Assembly: GCA_945917385.1 (NCBI GenBank)
Contig: CAMEHJ010000074.1
Coordinates: 1-6,284 of the forward strand
Direction of reading: 5' to 3'
From: an uncultured bacterium
Lineage (GTDB): Bacteria > Bacillota_A > Clostridia > Oscillospirales > Oscillospiraceae
Length of the DNA: 6,284 nt
The notes under the pieces: model-generated
Database searches by the model: none
Told to the model about the DNA's origin: nothing
Seen by the model: the letters and a program-made list of their open reading frames with translations, nothing else
Translations under genes and position numbers: made by a program
Shown here: piece after piece, positions 1-5,733 of the stretch
Numbering within the stretch: the first letter of the stretch is position 1
Layout: every line of letters begins with the position of its first letter

Positions 1-1320
1 CGCGAGCCTGACGGCAGCTACACCGCATCCGGCGCAGAACGCTCCGAGACAAACAACGACGTAACATATCATTATGCGGCTTCGCAGAACAAAAGCGAAA
101 AGCCTCCCCGCAGACGCGCAAAGGTAATCGCGCTTGTGCTTTGCTGCACCATCCTCGGCATGGCTGCGGGCTTCGGCGGCGGCTATCTGGGCGCGTCGGC
201 CGCCGCAAAGAGCAGGCAGGCATCGCCCACCATGGTGTACGAGGGCGTGCGCGAAACTCAGCCCATTGACATCACCAGAGTGGACACCTCCGAGCTTATG
301 ACCCCGGCGGAGGTCTACGCGCAGAACGTAAACTCCACCGTCGGCATCAGAACGTCCATCACCTCGACGAACTTCTGGGGCTATCAGACGACCTCGGCCG
401 CATCCGGCTCGGGCTTCATCATCTCGTCCGACGGCTATATCCTCACGAACTTCCATGTTATTGAGTCCTCAAACTCCGTCACCGTCACGGCCTATGACGG
501 CACCGAGTACGACGCCGAGATCATCGGCTACGATCAGAGCATGGATATCGCCGTTTTGAAGATCGACGCGAAGGAGCTTGTCCCCGTGGTGCTCGGCAGG
601 TCCGAGACTCTCAACGTAGGCGACGACGTTATCGCCATCGGCAACCCCCTCGGTGAGCTGACCTTCTCTCTGACGCGCGGCGTTGTCAGCGCGCTCAACA
701 GACAGGTAACGCTCTCCGGCAATGTGACGATGGAGCTTATCCAGACCGACTGCGCCATTAACTCCGGCAACTCCGGCGGTGCGCTCTTCAATATGTACGG
801 CGAGGTCGTCGGCATAACGAACGCGAAATACTCCAGCTCCAGCTCCGGCGCGTCCATAGACAATATCGGCTTTGCGATTCCCGTGGACGACATCCGCGAT
901 ATAGTTGACAGCATCATCACCAACGGCTATATTGTCAAGCCCTATATCGGCGTGTCCGTCAGCACCGTCAGCAATGAGGCGACCGGCTACGGCCTGCCCG
1001 GCGGCGCGTCGGTACAGCAGATTGCGGAGGGCAGCCCCGCAGAGAAAGCCGGCCTTCAGGTGAACGATATCATAACGGCCGTCAACGGCACGGAGATATC
1101 CTCCAGCGGCGAGCTTGTGGAGATCGTCGGCAACTGCGCCCCCGGAGACGAGCTGACGCTCTCCGTCTACCGCCAGGGCGAGACGCTTGAACTGACGCTG
1201 ACGGTCGGCGAGCAGAGCAAGTCCGCGCTTGAGGCGACATCCAATCAGCAGTCTCAGCAGCAGACCAGCCCCAACTACGGCGGGGGCTTCTTCGGCTTCC
1301 CGTGGGGCTTCTTCGGTTGA
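1..1320 (+). CDS. HtrA/DegP-family membrane-anchored serine protease (5' end outside window)
   Basis: Trypsin-like serine protease of the HtrA/DegP family, which degrades or processes misfolded proteins outside the cytoplasmic membrane. The frame is open from base 1, so the true start lies upstream. The GTG at 136 falls inside the membrane segment and is not a credible start. Numbering visible residues from base 1: a polar, presumably cytoplasmic segment (1-34), a basic stretch with three arginines (37-39), one transmembrane helix (about 42-64), then the protease domain. The catalytic triad is His152 (motif TNFHVIE), Asp182 (SMDIAVLKI) and Ser258 (GNSGGAL). A run of five serines (278-282) lies in a loop before the IGFAIP motif. 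A single PDZ domain starts at PYIGVSV (about 314) and ends near 403. A Gln/Ser-rich linker then leads to an unusual Gly/Phe/Trp tail ending at 439. The next gene starts 28 nt downstream, so the two are probably co-transcribed. Family assignment is very secure; the exact paralogue (HtrA, HtrB or YyxA-like) is not resolvable. Confidence 0.95.
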   Translation, partial: REPDGSYTASGAERSETNNDVTYHYAASQNKSEKPPRRRAKVIALVLCCTILGMAAGFGGGYLGASAAAKSRQASPTMVYEGVRETQPIDITRVDTSELMTPAEVYAQNVNSTVGIRTSITSTNFWGYQTTSAASGSGFIISSDGYILTNFHVIESSNSVTVTAYDGTEYDAEIIGYDQSMDIAVLKIDAKELVPVVLGRSETLNVGDDVIAIGNPLGELTFSLTRGVVSALNRQVTLSGNVTMELIQTDCAINSGNSGGALFNMYGEVVGITNAKYSSSSSGASIDNIGFAIPVDDIRDIVDSIITNGYIVKPYIGVSVSTVSNEATGYGLPGGASVQQIAEGSPAEKAGLQVNDIITAVNGTEISSSGELVEIVGNCAPGDELTLSVYRQGETLELTLTVGEQSKSALEATSNQQSQQQTSPNYGGGFFGFPWGFFG

Positions 1321-1337
1321 AGCAAGGCAATAAAAAC

Positions 1338-1342
1338 GAGGT
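1338..1342 (+). promoter_or_regulatory. Ribosome binding site of the lipoprotein gene
   Basis: GAGGT lies six nt before the ATG at 1349, in the 28-nt gap after the protease stop codon. The gap is too short for a convincing separate promoter, which supports read-through from the protease gene. It also fixes the start at an N-terminus that gives a proper lipoprotein signal. Confidence 0.6.
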
Positions 1343-1348
1343 AAATCA

Positions 1349-3265
1349 ATGAATAAATCCAAACTTGCCGCAGCAGTAATGGCGCTTATACTGCCGCTGT
1401 CGGCGTGCTCCGGCGTGTCCTCGGCGTCGGCGGAGCCGGTCGCCGCCGCTGTGCAGAAAAGCGAGGATATTCCTGCGGGCAAGGTAAGTCTGCTTGAGGC
1501 GGGAGATATGTTCAGCGACCGCGACTCGCGCACGGACTATGACGGCGGCGTGACGGTGAGCTTCGGAGACGATATAAACTGCTCCGAGCCTGAGCGCGTC
1601 TCCATCGACGGCCAGACGCTCACGATAAAAAACGAGGGCACATATGTTCTCTCTGGCAAGCTTGCAAACGGCAGCGTCATTATTGATGCGCCGAACGACG
1701 CGAAGATTCAGCTTGTGCTCGGCGGCGTCGAGATATACAGCGCGGACTTCGCCGCGATATATGTAAAGCAGGCCGACAAGGTGTTTATAACGCTGAGCGC
1801 CGGCACCGAAAATATACTCTCAAACGGCGGCAGCTTTGAGAGCCTTGACGAGAACAATGTGGACGCGGTAATCTTCTCGAAGGACGATCTGAGCTTCAAC
1901 GGCGAAGGCTCTCTGAGGATAAAGTCCCCCGCGGGCAACGGCGTCTGCTCGAAGGATGATCTCGTTTTCACCGGCGGTACATATACCGTTACGGCGGAGG
2001 GGCACGCGCTTGAAGCGAACGACAGCGTCAGAATATGCGGAGGGAGCTTCGCCCTCGACTCCGGCAAGGACGGCGTTCACTGCGAAAACGACGGTGCGGA
2101 GCCGGGCTTCGTCTACATTACGGGCGGGAGCTTTGACATCCTCTCCGACGGCGACGCGATAAGCGCAAACGGCTGTGTCCAGCTTGACGGCGGCACTTTT
2201 GACTTAAACTGCGGCGGCGGCAGCAGCACCGTCACCCAAAGCGGTGATGAATTCAAATGGTCGCGTCCGCAAAATGCGGAGAGCGACGATAAGGCGAGCG
2301 CCAAGGGTATTAAATCCGACATGAGCATCGCCGTCAATGCCGGTGAATTTGTCATCGACTCCGCCGACGATTCGCTTCACGCCTCCGAAAACCTGTATGT
2401 TTCGGGCGGTAAACTGACGCTCTCAAGCGGGGATGACGCGCTTCACGCCGACGAAAAGCTGTGTATCTCGGGCGGCAGTCTCGATATTCTGAAAAGCTAT
2501 GAGGGCATAGAGGGCCGTGAGGTGTATTTAAGCGGCGGCGATATCAATGTCGTTTCGCTTGACGACGGAATTAACGCCGCCGGCGGCAGGGACCAGAGCG
2601 GCAGCGGCGGTTACAGGGGCTTTGGCGGCAACGGCGCGATCAAAGGTGACGCTGACAGTCTGATAAGCATATCCGGCGGCACTATCCATGTGAACGCAAA
2701 CGGAGACGGGCTTGACTCCAACGGCTCTGTCTCGGTTTCGGGCGGCGATGTATTCATCGACGGCCCGACAAACAGCGGCAACTCCGCGCTGGATTACGAG
2801 CTGTCAGCCGAGATAACGGGCGGCACTCTCGTTGCGGTCGGCCCGGCGGGCATGGCGCAGAATTTCGGTACGGCGGCTCAGGGCGTGATGCTTCTCTCCA
2901 CGCTCGAGCAGGAAGCGGGCAGTACCGTCACGGTGGCTGACGGCAAGGGCAATGTCATTTTGCGCTATGTGCCGGGGAAAAACTACTCCTCCGTTGTCCT
3001 GAGCAGCGCCGACGTCCGGCAGGGCGAGACATATACCGTCACTGCGGGAACGTACAGCGCCGAAATCACCATGGACAGCTTCATTTACTCCGAGGGCGGG
3101 GCAAGCGGAATGGGCATACGCCCGGACGGCGGGAAGCACGGCACACCCGCCGGTGAAAACCAGACGCCGCCCGACGGCGAAAACCAAATGCCTTCCGGCG
3201 GCGGGAAACCCATGCGCCCCGGTGAAGGACCCGAAAAACCGGGTGATAATCCCCGCGAGGGATAA
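1349..3265 (+). CDS. Secreted lipoprotein with Cthe_2159-like (DUF4353) carbohydrate-binding beta-helix domain
   Basis: Predicted cell-surface lipoprotein of 638 residues. Lysines at 3 and 5 precede a hydrophobic stretch and a lipobox LSAC (17-20), so Cys20 should be lipidated and anchored to the outer face of the membrane. From about residue 60 to 570 the protein is built of short beta-strand units with recurring Ser-Gly-Gly turns and Asp-Asp/His motifs. SGG occurs at 352-354, 374-376 and 395-397, and SADDSLHA (338-345) and SGDDALHA (360-367) are 22 residues apart. This rhythm matches the Cthe_2159 family (formerly DUF4353), whose Clostridium thermocellum founder is, as I recall, a cellulose/pectate-binding beta-helix protein with bound calcium. 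The acidic turns here could bind calcium too, but that is inferred. No catalytic motif was recognised. The last 56 residues are a Gly/Pro/Glu/Asn-rich low-complexity tail without a sortase signal. The ATG is supported by GAGGT six nt upstream and by the signal peptide beginning at once. It follows the htrA-like gene by 28 nt and ends just before a hairpin terminator. Confidence 0.85.
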   Translation: MNKSKLAAAVMALILPLSACSGVSSASAEPVAAAVQKSEDIPAGKVSLLEAGDMFSDRDSRTDYDGGVTVSFGDDINCSEPERVSIDGQTLTIKNEGTYVLSGKLANGSVIIDAPNDAKIQLVLGGVEIYSADFAAIYVKQADKVFITLSAGTENILSNGGSFESLDENNVDAVIFSKDDLSFNGEGSLRIKSPAGNGVCSKDDLVFTGGTYTVTAEGHALEANDSVRICGGSFALDSGKDGVHCENDGAEPGFVYITGGSFDILSDGDAISANGCVQLDGGTFDLNCGGGSSTVTQSGDEFKWSRPQNAESDDKASAKGIKSDMSIAVNAGEFVIDSADDSLHASENLYVSGGKLTLSSGDDALHADEKLCISGGSLDILKSYEGIEGREVYLSGGDINVVSLDDGINAAGGRDQSGSGGYRGFGGNGAIKGDADSLISISGGTIHVNANGDGLDSNGSVSVSGGDVFIDGPTNSGNSALDYELSAEITGGTLVAVGPAGMAQNFGTAAQGVMLLSTLEQEAGSTVTVADGKGNVILRYVPGKNYSSVVLSSADVRQGETYTVTAGTYSAEITMDSFIYSEGGASGMGIRPDGGKHGTPAGENQTPPDGENQMPSGGGKPMRPGEGPEKPGDNPREG

Positions 3266-3269
3266 TTTC

Positions 3270-3300
3270 ACAGCCACGGCAGAACATCTGCCGTGGCTGT
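3270..3300 (+). terminator. Strong hairpin terminator after the protease-lipoprotein pair
   Basis: A perfect 13-bp inverted repeat, ACAGCCACGGCAG and its complement, is separated by a 5-nt loop (AACAT). It begins four nt after the lipoprotein stop codon. The following TTGCGCTTGTC is only moderately T-rich, so it is a weak intrinsic terminator by the U-tract criterion, although stem and position fit well. It could also act as a 3'-end stabilising hairpin. Confidence 0.7.
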
Positions 3301-3324
3301 TGCGCTTGTCAAAAACCTAAAAAT

Positions 3325-3356
3325 ACCCTCCTATTGGCTCCCTCGTCAGAGGAAGG
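3325..3356 (+). repeat. Truncated/divergent copy of the double-hairpin intergenic repeat
   Basis: TACCCTCCTATTGGCTCCCTC resembles the left end of the copy at 4231-4284 (TACCCTCCTTGGCTCTCCCTC). It then forms its own imperfect hairpin, CTCCCTC-GTCA-GAGGAAG, with one mismatch. The right half (GTCACC hairpin and TGAGAGGG end) is missing. A complete copy of the family starts 26 nt further on, so this may be a remnant or a related subfamily. Confidence 0.5.
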
Positions 3357-3382
3357 CAGGGCGGGAGAGATTCGTTGACAGA

Positions 3383-3430
3383 CTTGGCTCTCCCTTTGGG
3401 AGAACCGTCACCGAAGGTGACTGAGAGGGC
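3383..3430 (+). repeat. Double-hairpin intergenic repeat, copy A
   Basis: A 48-nt element matching copy B at 4237-4284 in 43 of 48 positions and in the same orientation. It has two adjacent hairpins: TCTCCC-TTT-GGGAGA, and GTCACC-GAA-GGTGAC (3407-3421), followed by TGAGAGGG. The differences from copy B fall in the two loops (TTT versus TCC, GAA versus GCA) and beside the first stem. It looks like a REP/MITE-type palindromic element. I recall similar ones as frequent in gut Clostridia, but no search was possible here. Confidence 0.8.
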
Positions 3431-3460
3431 TTTGTCTTGTGCAGTCAGGGTATTGTTTTA

Positions 3461-3537
3461 CCGTAGGGGACGGGTATCCCGTCCCGCTCACCCGTCCCGG
3501 ACGTTTTACACGGGAGGCAGAAACGCCTCCCCTACGG
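3461..3537. repeat. 77-bp palindromic element with 9-bp terminal inverted repeats
   Basis: The element starts with CCGTAGGGG (3461-3469) and ends with its exact complement CCCCTACGG (3529-3537). Inside are two more perfect hairpins: GGGACGGG-TAT-CCCGTCCC (3467-3485) and GGGAGGC-AGAAAC-GCCTCCC (3512-3531). CCCGTCCC is repeated at 3491-3498. The layout is that of a small non-coding palindromic or MITE-like element. I see no target-site duplication at its edges. A short open frame crossing it has no RBS and is not a gene. Confidence 0.7.
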
Positions 3538-3594
3538 AGCCTGCAGGTGCACTGGGGATACCCCTCTTGACACCGAGGAACGGCTGTTCTTGTT

Positions 3595-3623
3595 TTTTAC
3601 CTGCCCATGTGCTAATGTATAAG
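3595..3623 (+). promoter_or_regulatory. Possible sigma-A-type promoter of the acetyltransferase gene
   Basis: TATAAG (3618-3623) preceded at 17 nt by TTTTAC (3595-3600) is the best promoter-like pair upstream of the GNAT gene. It sits in the only A/T-rich stretch of this intergenic region. An alternative -10 is TATAAA at 3628-3633. A consensus TTGACA occurs at 3567-3572 but has no good -10 at 16-18 nt. Weak evidence, inferred from sequence only. Confidence 0.35.
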
Positions 3624-3649
3624 CAGATATAAAGCAAACAGAAAATCAC

Positions 3650-3656
3650 GGAGGAG
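3650..3656 (+). promoter_or_regulatory. Ribosome binding site of the acetyltransferase gene
   Basis: GGAGGAG, a near-perfect Shine-Dalgarno sequence, lies seven nt before the ATG at 3664 and fixes that start. It is the strongest RBS in the window. Confidence 0.8.
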
Positions 3657-3663
3657 AACTGCC

Positions 3664-4182
3664 ATGATCCGAAAGGCCGTAAAAGCAGATATCCCGGCGA
3701 TTGCCGACACCTATACGGAACTTCTTACCTATGAACAGCAGCACGGAAGTCACTCCAACTGGGTACTTGGGGTGTATCCGACGATTGCCGTCCCCGAACA
3801 GAAGGTGCCTGAGGGCAGTATGTATGTGCTGGAAGAGGACGGAGAAATCTGCGCCAGCATGGTGCTCAACCACGAGCAGGCGGAGGAGTATTCCCATATA
3901 GAATGGCTCTATCCCGGCGAAAACGAAGAGGTACTGGTTGTACATACCCTGTGCGTCCCGCCGAGAAAAGCCGGGTGCGGCTATGGGCGGAGGATGGTTG
4001 AATTTGCAAAGGAGTTCGCGGCGGAAACGCTCTGCTGCGCGGTTCGAATCGACACATATATCCACAATGAACCCGCCAAAAGGCTCTATCAGAAAAACGG
4101 CTTTCGCATTGCCGGCAGTGCGCGAACCCTGCACCAGGGTGTGATTGAAGAAGAACTGGTGTATCTGGAATGTAAGGTATAA
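3664..4182 (+). CDS. GNAT-family N-acetyltransferase
   Basis: A 172-residue single-domain acetyltransferase of the Gcn5-related (GNAT) fold, which transfers an acetyl group from acetyl-CoA to an amine. The N-terminus MIRKAVKADIPAI is the usual first strand and helix. Residues 52-68 (from SMYVLEEDGEICAS) form the central strands. Motif A, the acetyl-CoA pyrophosphate loop, is at 98-111 and contains R101-x-x-G104-x-G106-x-G108. Motif B is at 135-147 (NEPAKRLYQKNGF), with the family's Asn, Ala, Leu-Tyr and Gly-Phe. Length is typical. The acceptor substrate cannot be told: amino-group detoxification, protein acetylation and small-molecule acetylation are all possible. The gene stands alone, flanked on both sides by same-orientation copies of one palindromic repeat, and converges with the pyr operon. 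Confidence 0.88.
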   Translation: MIRKAVKADIPAIADTYTELLTYEQQHGSHSNWVLGVYPTIAVPEQKVPEGSMYVLEEDGEICASMVLNHEQAEEYSHIEWLYPGENEEVLVVHTLCVPPRKAGCGYGRRMVEFAKEFAAETLCCAVRIDTYIHNEPAKRLYQKNGFRIAGSARTLHQGVIEEELVYLECKV

Positions 4183-4209
4183 CGCAAAAAGTAAGGGATA
4201 ACGCAAAAG
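4172..4209 (+). repeat. 19-bp tandem duplication across the acetyltransferase stop codon
   Basis: Two adjacent 19-nt units, 4172-4190 and 4191-4209, match at 17 of 19 positions (core ATAACGCAAAA in both). The first unit contains the TAA stop codon at 4180-4182 and the second is non-coding. It looks like a local slippage duplication with slight decay. Confidence 0.7.
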
Positions 4210-4230
4210 CAGTTTTTAAAATTACAAGAT

Positions 4231-4284
4231 ACCCTCCTTGGCTCTCCCTCCGGGAGAGCTGTCACCGCAGGTGACTGAGAGGGC
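4231..4284 (+). repeat. Double-hairpin intergenic repeat, copy B
   Basis: The core at 4237-4284 matches copy A at 43 of 48 positions. Hairpin 1 is GCTCTCCC-TCC-GGGAGAGC (4241-4259). Hairpin 2 is GTCACC-GCA-GGTGAC (4261-4275). CCCTC at 4232-4236 can pair with GAGGG at 4279-4283 to close both hairpins into a three-stem, cloverleaf-like fold. It lies in the 3' untranslated region of the GNAT gene, directly before the terminator hairpin. Confidence 0.8.
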
Positions 4285-4286
4285 AC

Positions 4287-4325
4287 AAAAGCTCACCTAT
4301 GGATTTGACCCATGGGTGAGCTTTT
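4287..4325. terminator. Bidirectional intrinsic terminator between convergent genes
   Basis: A 16-bp stem (4287-4302 with 4310-4325; one T-G wobble) and a 7-nt loop. It begins AAAAGCTCACC and ends GGTGAGCTTTT, so each strand has a U-tract at its 3' side. On the + strand the tail continues as the T-rich ACTATTTCTTTATTTTG. It sits between the GNAT gene (+) and pyrI (-), and should serve both. Confidence 0.85.
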
Positions 4326-4348
4326 ACTATTTCTTTATTTTGAAAGTA

Positions 4349-4768
4349 TCACCCGCTGTACTTTGTGTCGCAGTAGGCGCAGCGGTAAACGCCTGCCTTC
4401 GCGTCCGTGAGGTGGAAGATGTGGTGTATCTCCTGCTCTGTGGTCGTGATGCATCGGGGATTCTTGCACCTTATCACGTCGGTGAGCGTGAGGGGCAGTT
4501 CAAGCTCCTTCTTCTCAAGCAGCTTACCGTCGCGGATGATGTTCACGGTGACGTTCGGGCTGACGTAAGCGAGCACGCCGAAGTTGAGCGCGATATCCTC
4601 GTCTATCTTGATGATATCCTTTGTGCCCATGAGCTTGCTCGGCACGCGCATCAGAAGCGCGACGGAGCAGGACAGCTTATCCAGCTCCAGCATATTGTAG
4701 ATCTGCATTGCCTTGCCGGCAATAATATGGTCGATAACGATACCGTTTTTAATCGAATCTACACGCAT
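4349..4768 (-). CDS. pyrI: Aspartate carbamoyltransferase regulatory chain
   Basis: Regulatory chain of aspartate carbamoyltransferase, 139 residues (E. coli PyrI has about 153). It makes no product itself. It links catalytic trimers into a holoenzyme and binds nucleotides for feedback control of pyrimidine synthesis. The N-terminal allosteric domain shows VIDHI (Asp13-His14), KDIIKI (Lys50, Lys54) and Lys86, which by alignment from memory correspond to E. coli effector-site residues Asp19, His20, Lys56, Lys60 and Lys94. The C-terminal zinc domain has all four cysteines, Cys101-x4-Cys106 and Cys130-x2-Cys133, which contact the catalytic chain. The N-terminal extension is shorter and the last strand more compact than in enterobacteria. 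The start is one nt after the pyrB stop, implying translational coupling. The gene is last in the operon and is followed by the bidirectional terminator. Confidence 0.96.
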   Translation of the reverse strand: MRVDSIKNGIVIDHIIAGKAMQIYNMLELDKLSCSVALLMRVPSKLMGTKDIIKIDEDIALNFGVLAYVSPNVTVNIIRDGKLLEKKELELPLTLTDVIRCKNPRCITTTEQEIHHIFHLTDAKAGVYRCAYCDTKYSG

Positions 4769-4769
4769 T

Positions 4770-5687
4770 TTATTCCACCCCCAGAAGTTTAAGGATAAGC
4801 GCCATACGGATGAACTTGCCGTTCTTTGCCTGCCGGAAATACGCCGCGCGCTCGTCGGAATCGACGGCGGTGGAGATCTCGTTCACGCGGGGCAGCGGGT
4901 GCAGAACGCGCATTTCGCTCTTGGCACATTTCAGCTTTTCCGGCGTGAGAACATAGCTGTCCTTGAGCCGCAGATAGTCCTCCTCGTTGAAGAAGCGCTC
5001 GCGCTGAACGCGGGTCATGTAGAGGATGTCAAGCTCGCCCATGACGCTCTCAAGGTCGCTTGTCTGGGTGTAGCTCACGTCGGGGTTGTGCTTTAGGTAC
5101 TGCTCCTTGACGTAGCTCGGCAGCTTCAGCTCCGTAGGGGAGATGAGCACGAATTTGATGTTCTTGTAGCGGGACATCGCGGCGATAAGCGAGTGTACCG
5201 TGCGCCCGAACTTCAAGTCTCCGCACAGACCGATCGTGAGCGAATCGAGCCTGCCCAGCTCGCGCTTGATGGTAAAGAGGTCGGTGAGCGTCTGCGTCGG
5301 GTGGAAGTGTCCGCCGTCACCGGCGTTGATTATAGGCACGTCCGAGCGCATGGACGCGACGAGCGGGGCGCCTTCTTTTGGGTGGCGCATGGCAATGATG
5401 TCGGCGTAGCCGCTTACCACCGCGACGGTGTCCGACACGCTCTCGCCCTTGGAAGCGGAGCTTGACTGCGCCTCCGAGAAGCCGAGCACATTTCCACCAA
5501 GCTCCATCATCGCACTCTCGAACGAGAGCCTTGTGCGTGTGGAAGGCTCGAAAAACAGCGTTGCAAGCTTCTTGTAGCGGCACTTCTCGCGGTATTGCTC
5601 AGGGTGGGCGACTATGTCCTCGGCCTTTGCGATAAGGCTGTCGATCTCCTCGACCGACAGGTCCATGATGTCAATCAGATGTCTCAT
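4770..5687 (-). CDS. pyrB: Aspartate carbamoyltransferase catalytic chain
   Basis: Catalytic chain of aspartate carbamoyltransferase, 305 residues, the usual length. It condenses carbamoyl phosphate with L-aspartate to N-carbamoyl-L-aspartate, the first committed step of cytosolic pyrimidine synthesis. Carbamoyl-phosphate site: STRTR (49-53), with Ser76/Lys80 from the mobile 80s loop of the neighbouring chain, Arg101-His102, and HPTQ (129-132). Aspartate-site residues: Arg162 in [12 protein letters not shown], Arg226 and Gln228 in TRVQRERF, and HPLPR (263-267). All catalytic residues known from E. coli are present, so it should be active. ATG 5687 is supported by AAAGGAG six nt upstream (5694-5700). 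It lies 46 nt after pyrE and one nt before pyrI. The PyrI partner indicates the E. coli-like c6r6 holoenzyme rather than a lone trimer. The sequence belongs to the transcarbamylase family; ornithine carbamoyltransferase is excluded by the HPLPR and TRVQ motifs and by its neighbours. Confidence 0.98.
   Translation of the reverse strand: MRHLIDIMDLSVEEIDSLIAKAEDIVAHPEQYREKCRYKKLATLFFEPSTRTRLSFESAMMELGGNVLGFSEAQSSSASKGESVSDTVAVVSGYADIIAMRHPKEGAPLVASMRSDVPIINAGDGGHFHPTQTLTDLFTIKRELGRLDSLTIGLCGDLKFGRTVHSLIAAMSRYKNIKFVLISPTELKLPSYVKEQYLKHNPDVSYTQTSDLESVMGELDILYMTRVQRERFFNEEDYLRLKDSYVLTPEKLKCAKSEMRVLHPLPRVNEISTAVDSDERAAYFRQAKNGKFIRMALILKLLGVE
4775..4782 (-). promoter_or_regulatory. pyrI ribosome binding site within the pyrB 3' end, stop-start junction
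   Basis: On the minus strand GGGGGTGG lies within the last codons of pyrB, six nt before the pyrI ATG. The junction reads TAA-A-ATG, a one-nt gap. Ribosomes finishing pyrB can restart on pyrI, a simple way to keep catalytic and regulatory chains in matched amounts. Confidence 0.65.
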
Positions 5688-5693
5688 TTCATG

Positions 5694-5700
5694 CTCCTTT
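5694..5700 (-). promoter_or_regulatory. Ribosome binding site of pyrB
   Basis: AAAGGAG on the minus strand, six nt before the ATG at 5687, in the 46-nt gap after pyrE. It supports the chosen start. No terminator or promoter is visible in this gap, consistent with one transcript. Confidence 0.75.
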
Positions 5701-5733
5701 CCCGGCCGCCGCGCAGACGGTCTTTGCCAAAAT

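Noticed and set aside
136..138. GTG as the start of the HtrA-like gene
   Set aside because: It lies within the transmembrane helix, and the frame is open to base 1 with typical basic and polar pre-membrane sequence. The gene is cut by the window edge.
469..1533. 354-codon open frame on the minus strand across the protease and lipoprotein start
   Set aside because: It is antisense to two well-supported genes. Its translation shows no known domain and looks like the Ala/Gly/Asp/Val-rich shadow of a GC-rich coding strand.
2804..3277. 157-codon minus-strand frame under the lipoprotein tail and terminator
   Set aside because: It runs through the terminator stem and is antisense to a secure gene. 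No recognisable protein features.
3383..3430. CRISPR-like repeat pair with 4237-4284
   Set aside because: Only two copies about 850 bp apart with a gene between them, and no spacers. The palindromic structure fits a REP/MITE-like element instead.
3375..3632. 85-codon plus-strand frame in the intergenic region
   Set aside because: It is made of the two palindromic repeats, has no RBS and its translation has no protein-like features.
3646..4206. 186-codon minus-strand frame opposite the GNAT gene
   Set aside because: The plus-strand frame has a strong RBS and complete GNAT motifs A and B; the opposite frame shows nothing recognisable.
4238..4792. 184-codon plus-strand frame opposite pyrI
   Set aside because: It begins inside repeat copy B, crosses the bidirectional terminator and is antisense to pyrI with its clear zinc motifs.
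5688..5733. Attenuator between pyrE and pyrB
   Set aside because: The 46-nt gap holds only a GC-rich stretch and the pyrB RBS. No stable hairpin with a U-tract is visible.
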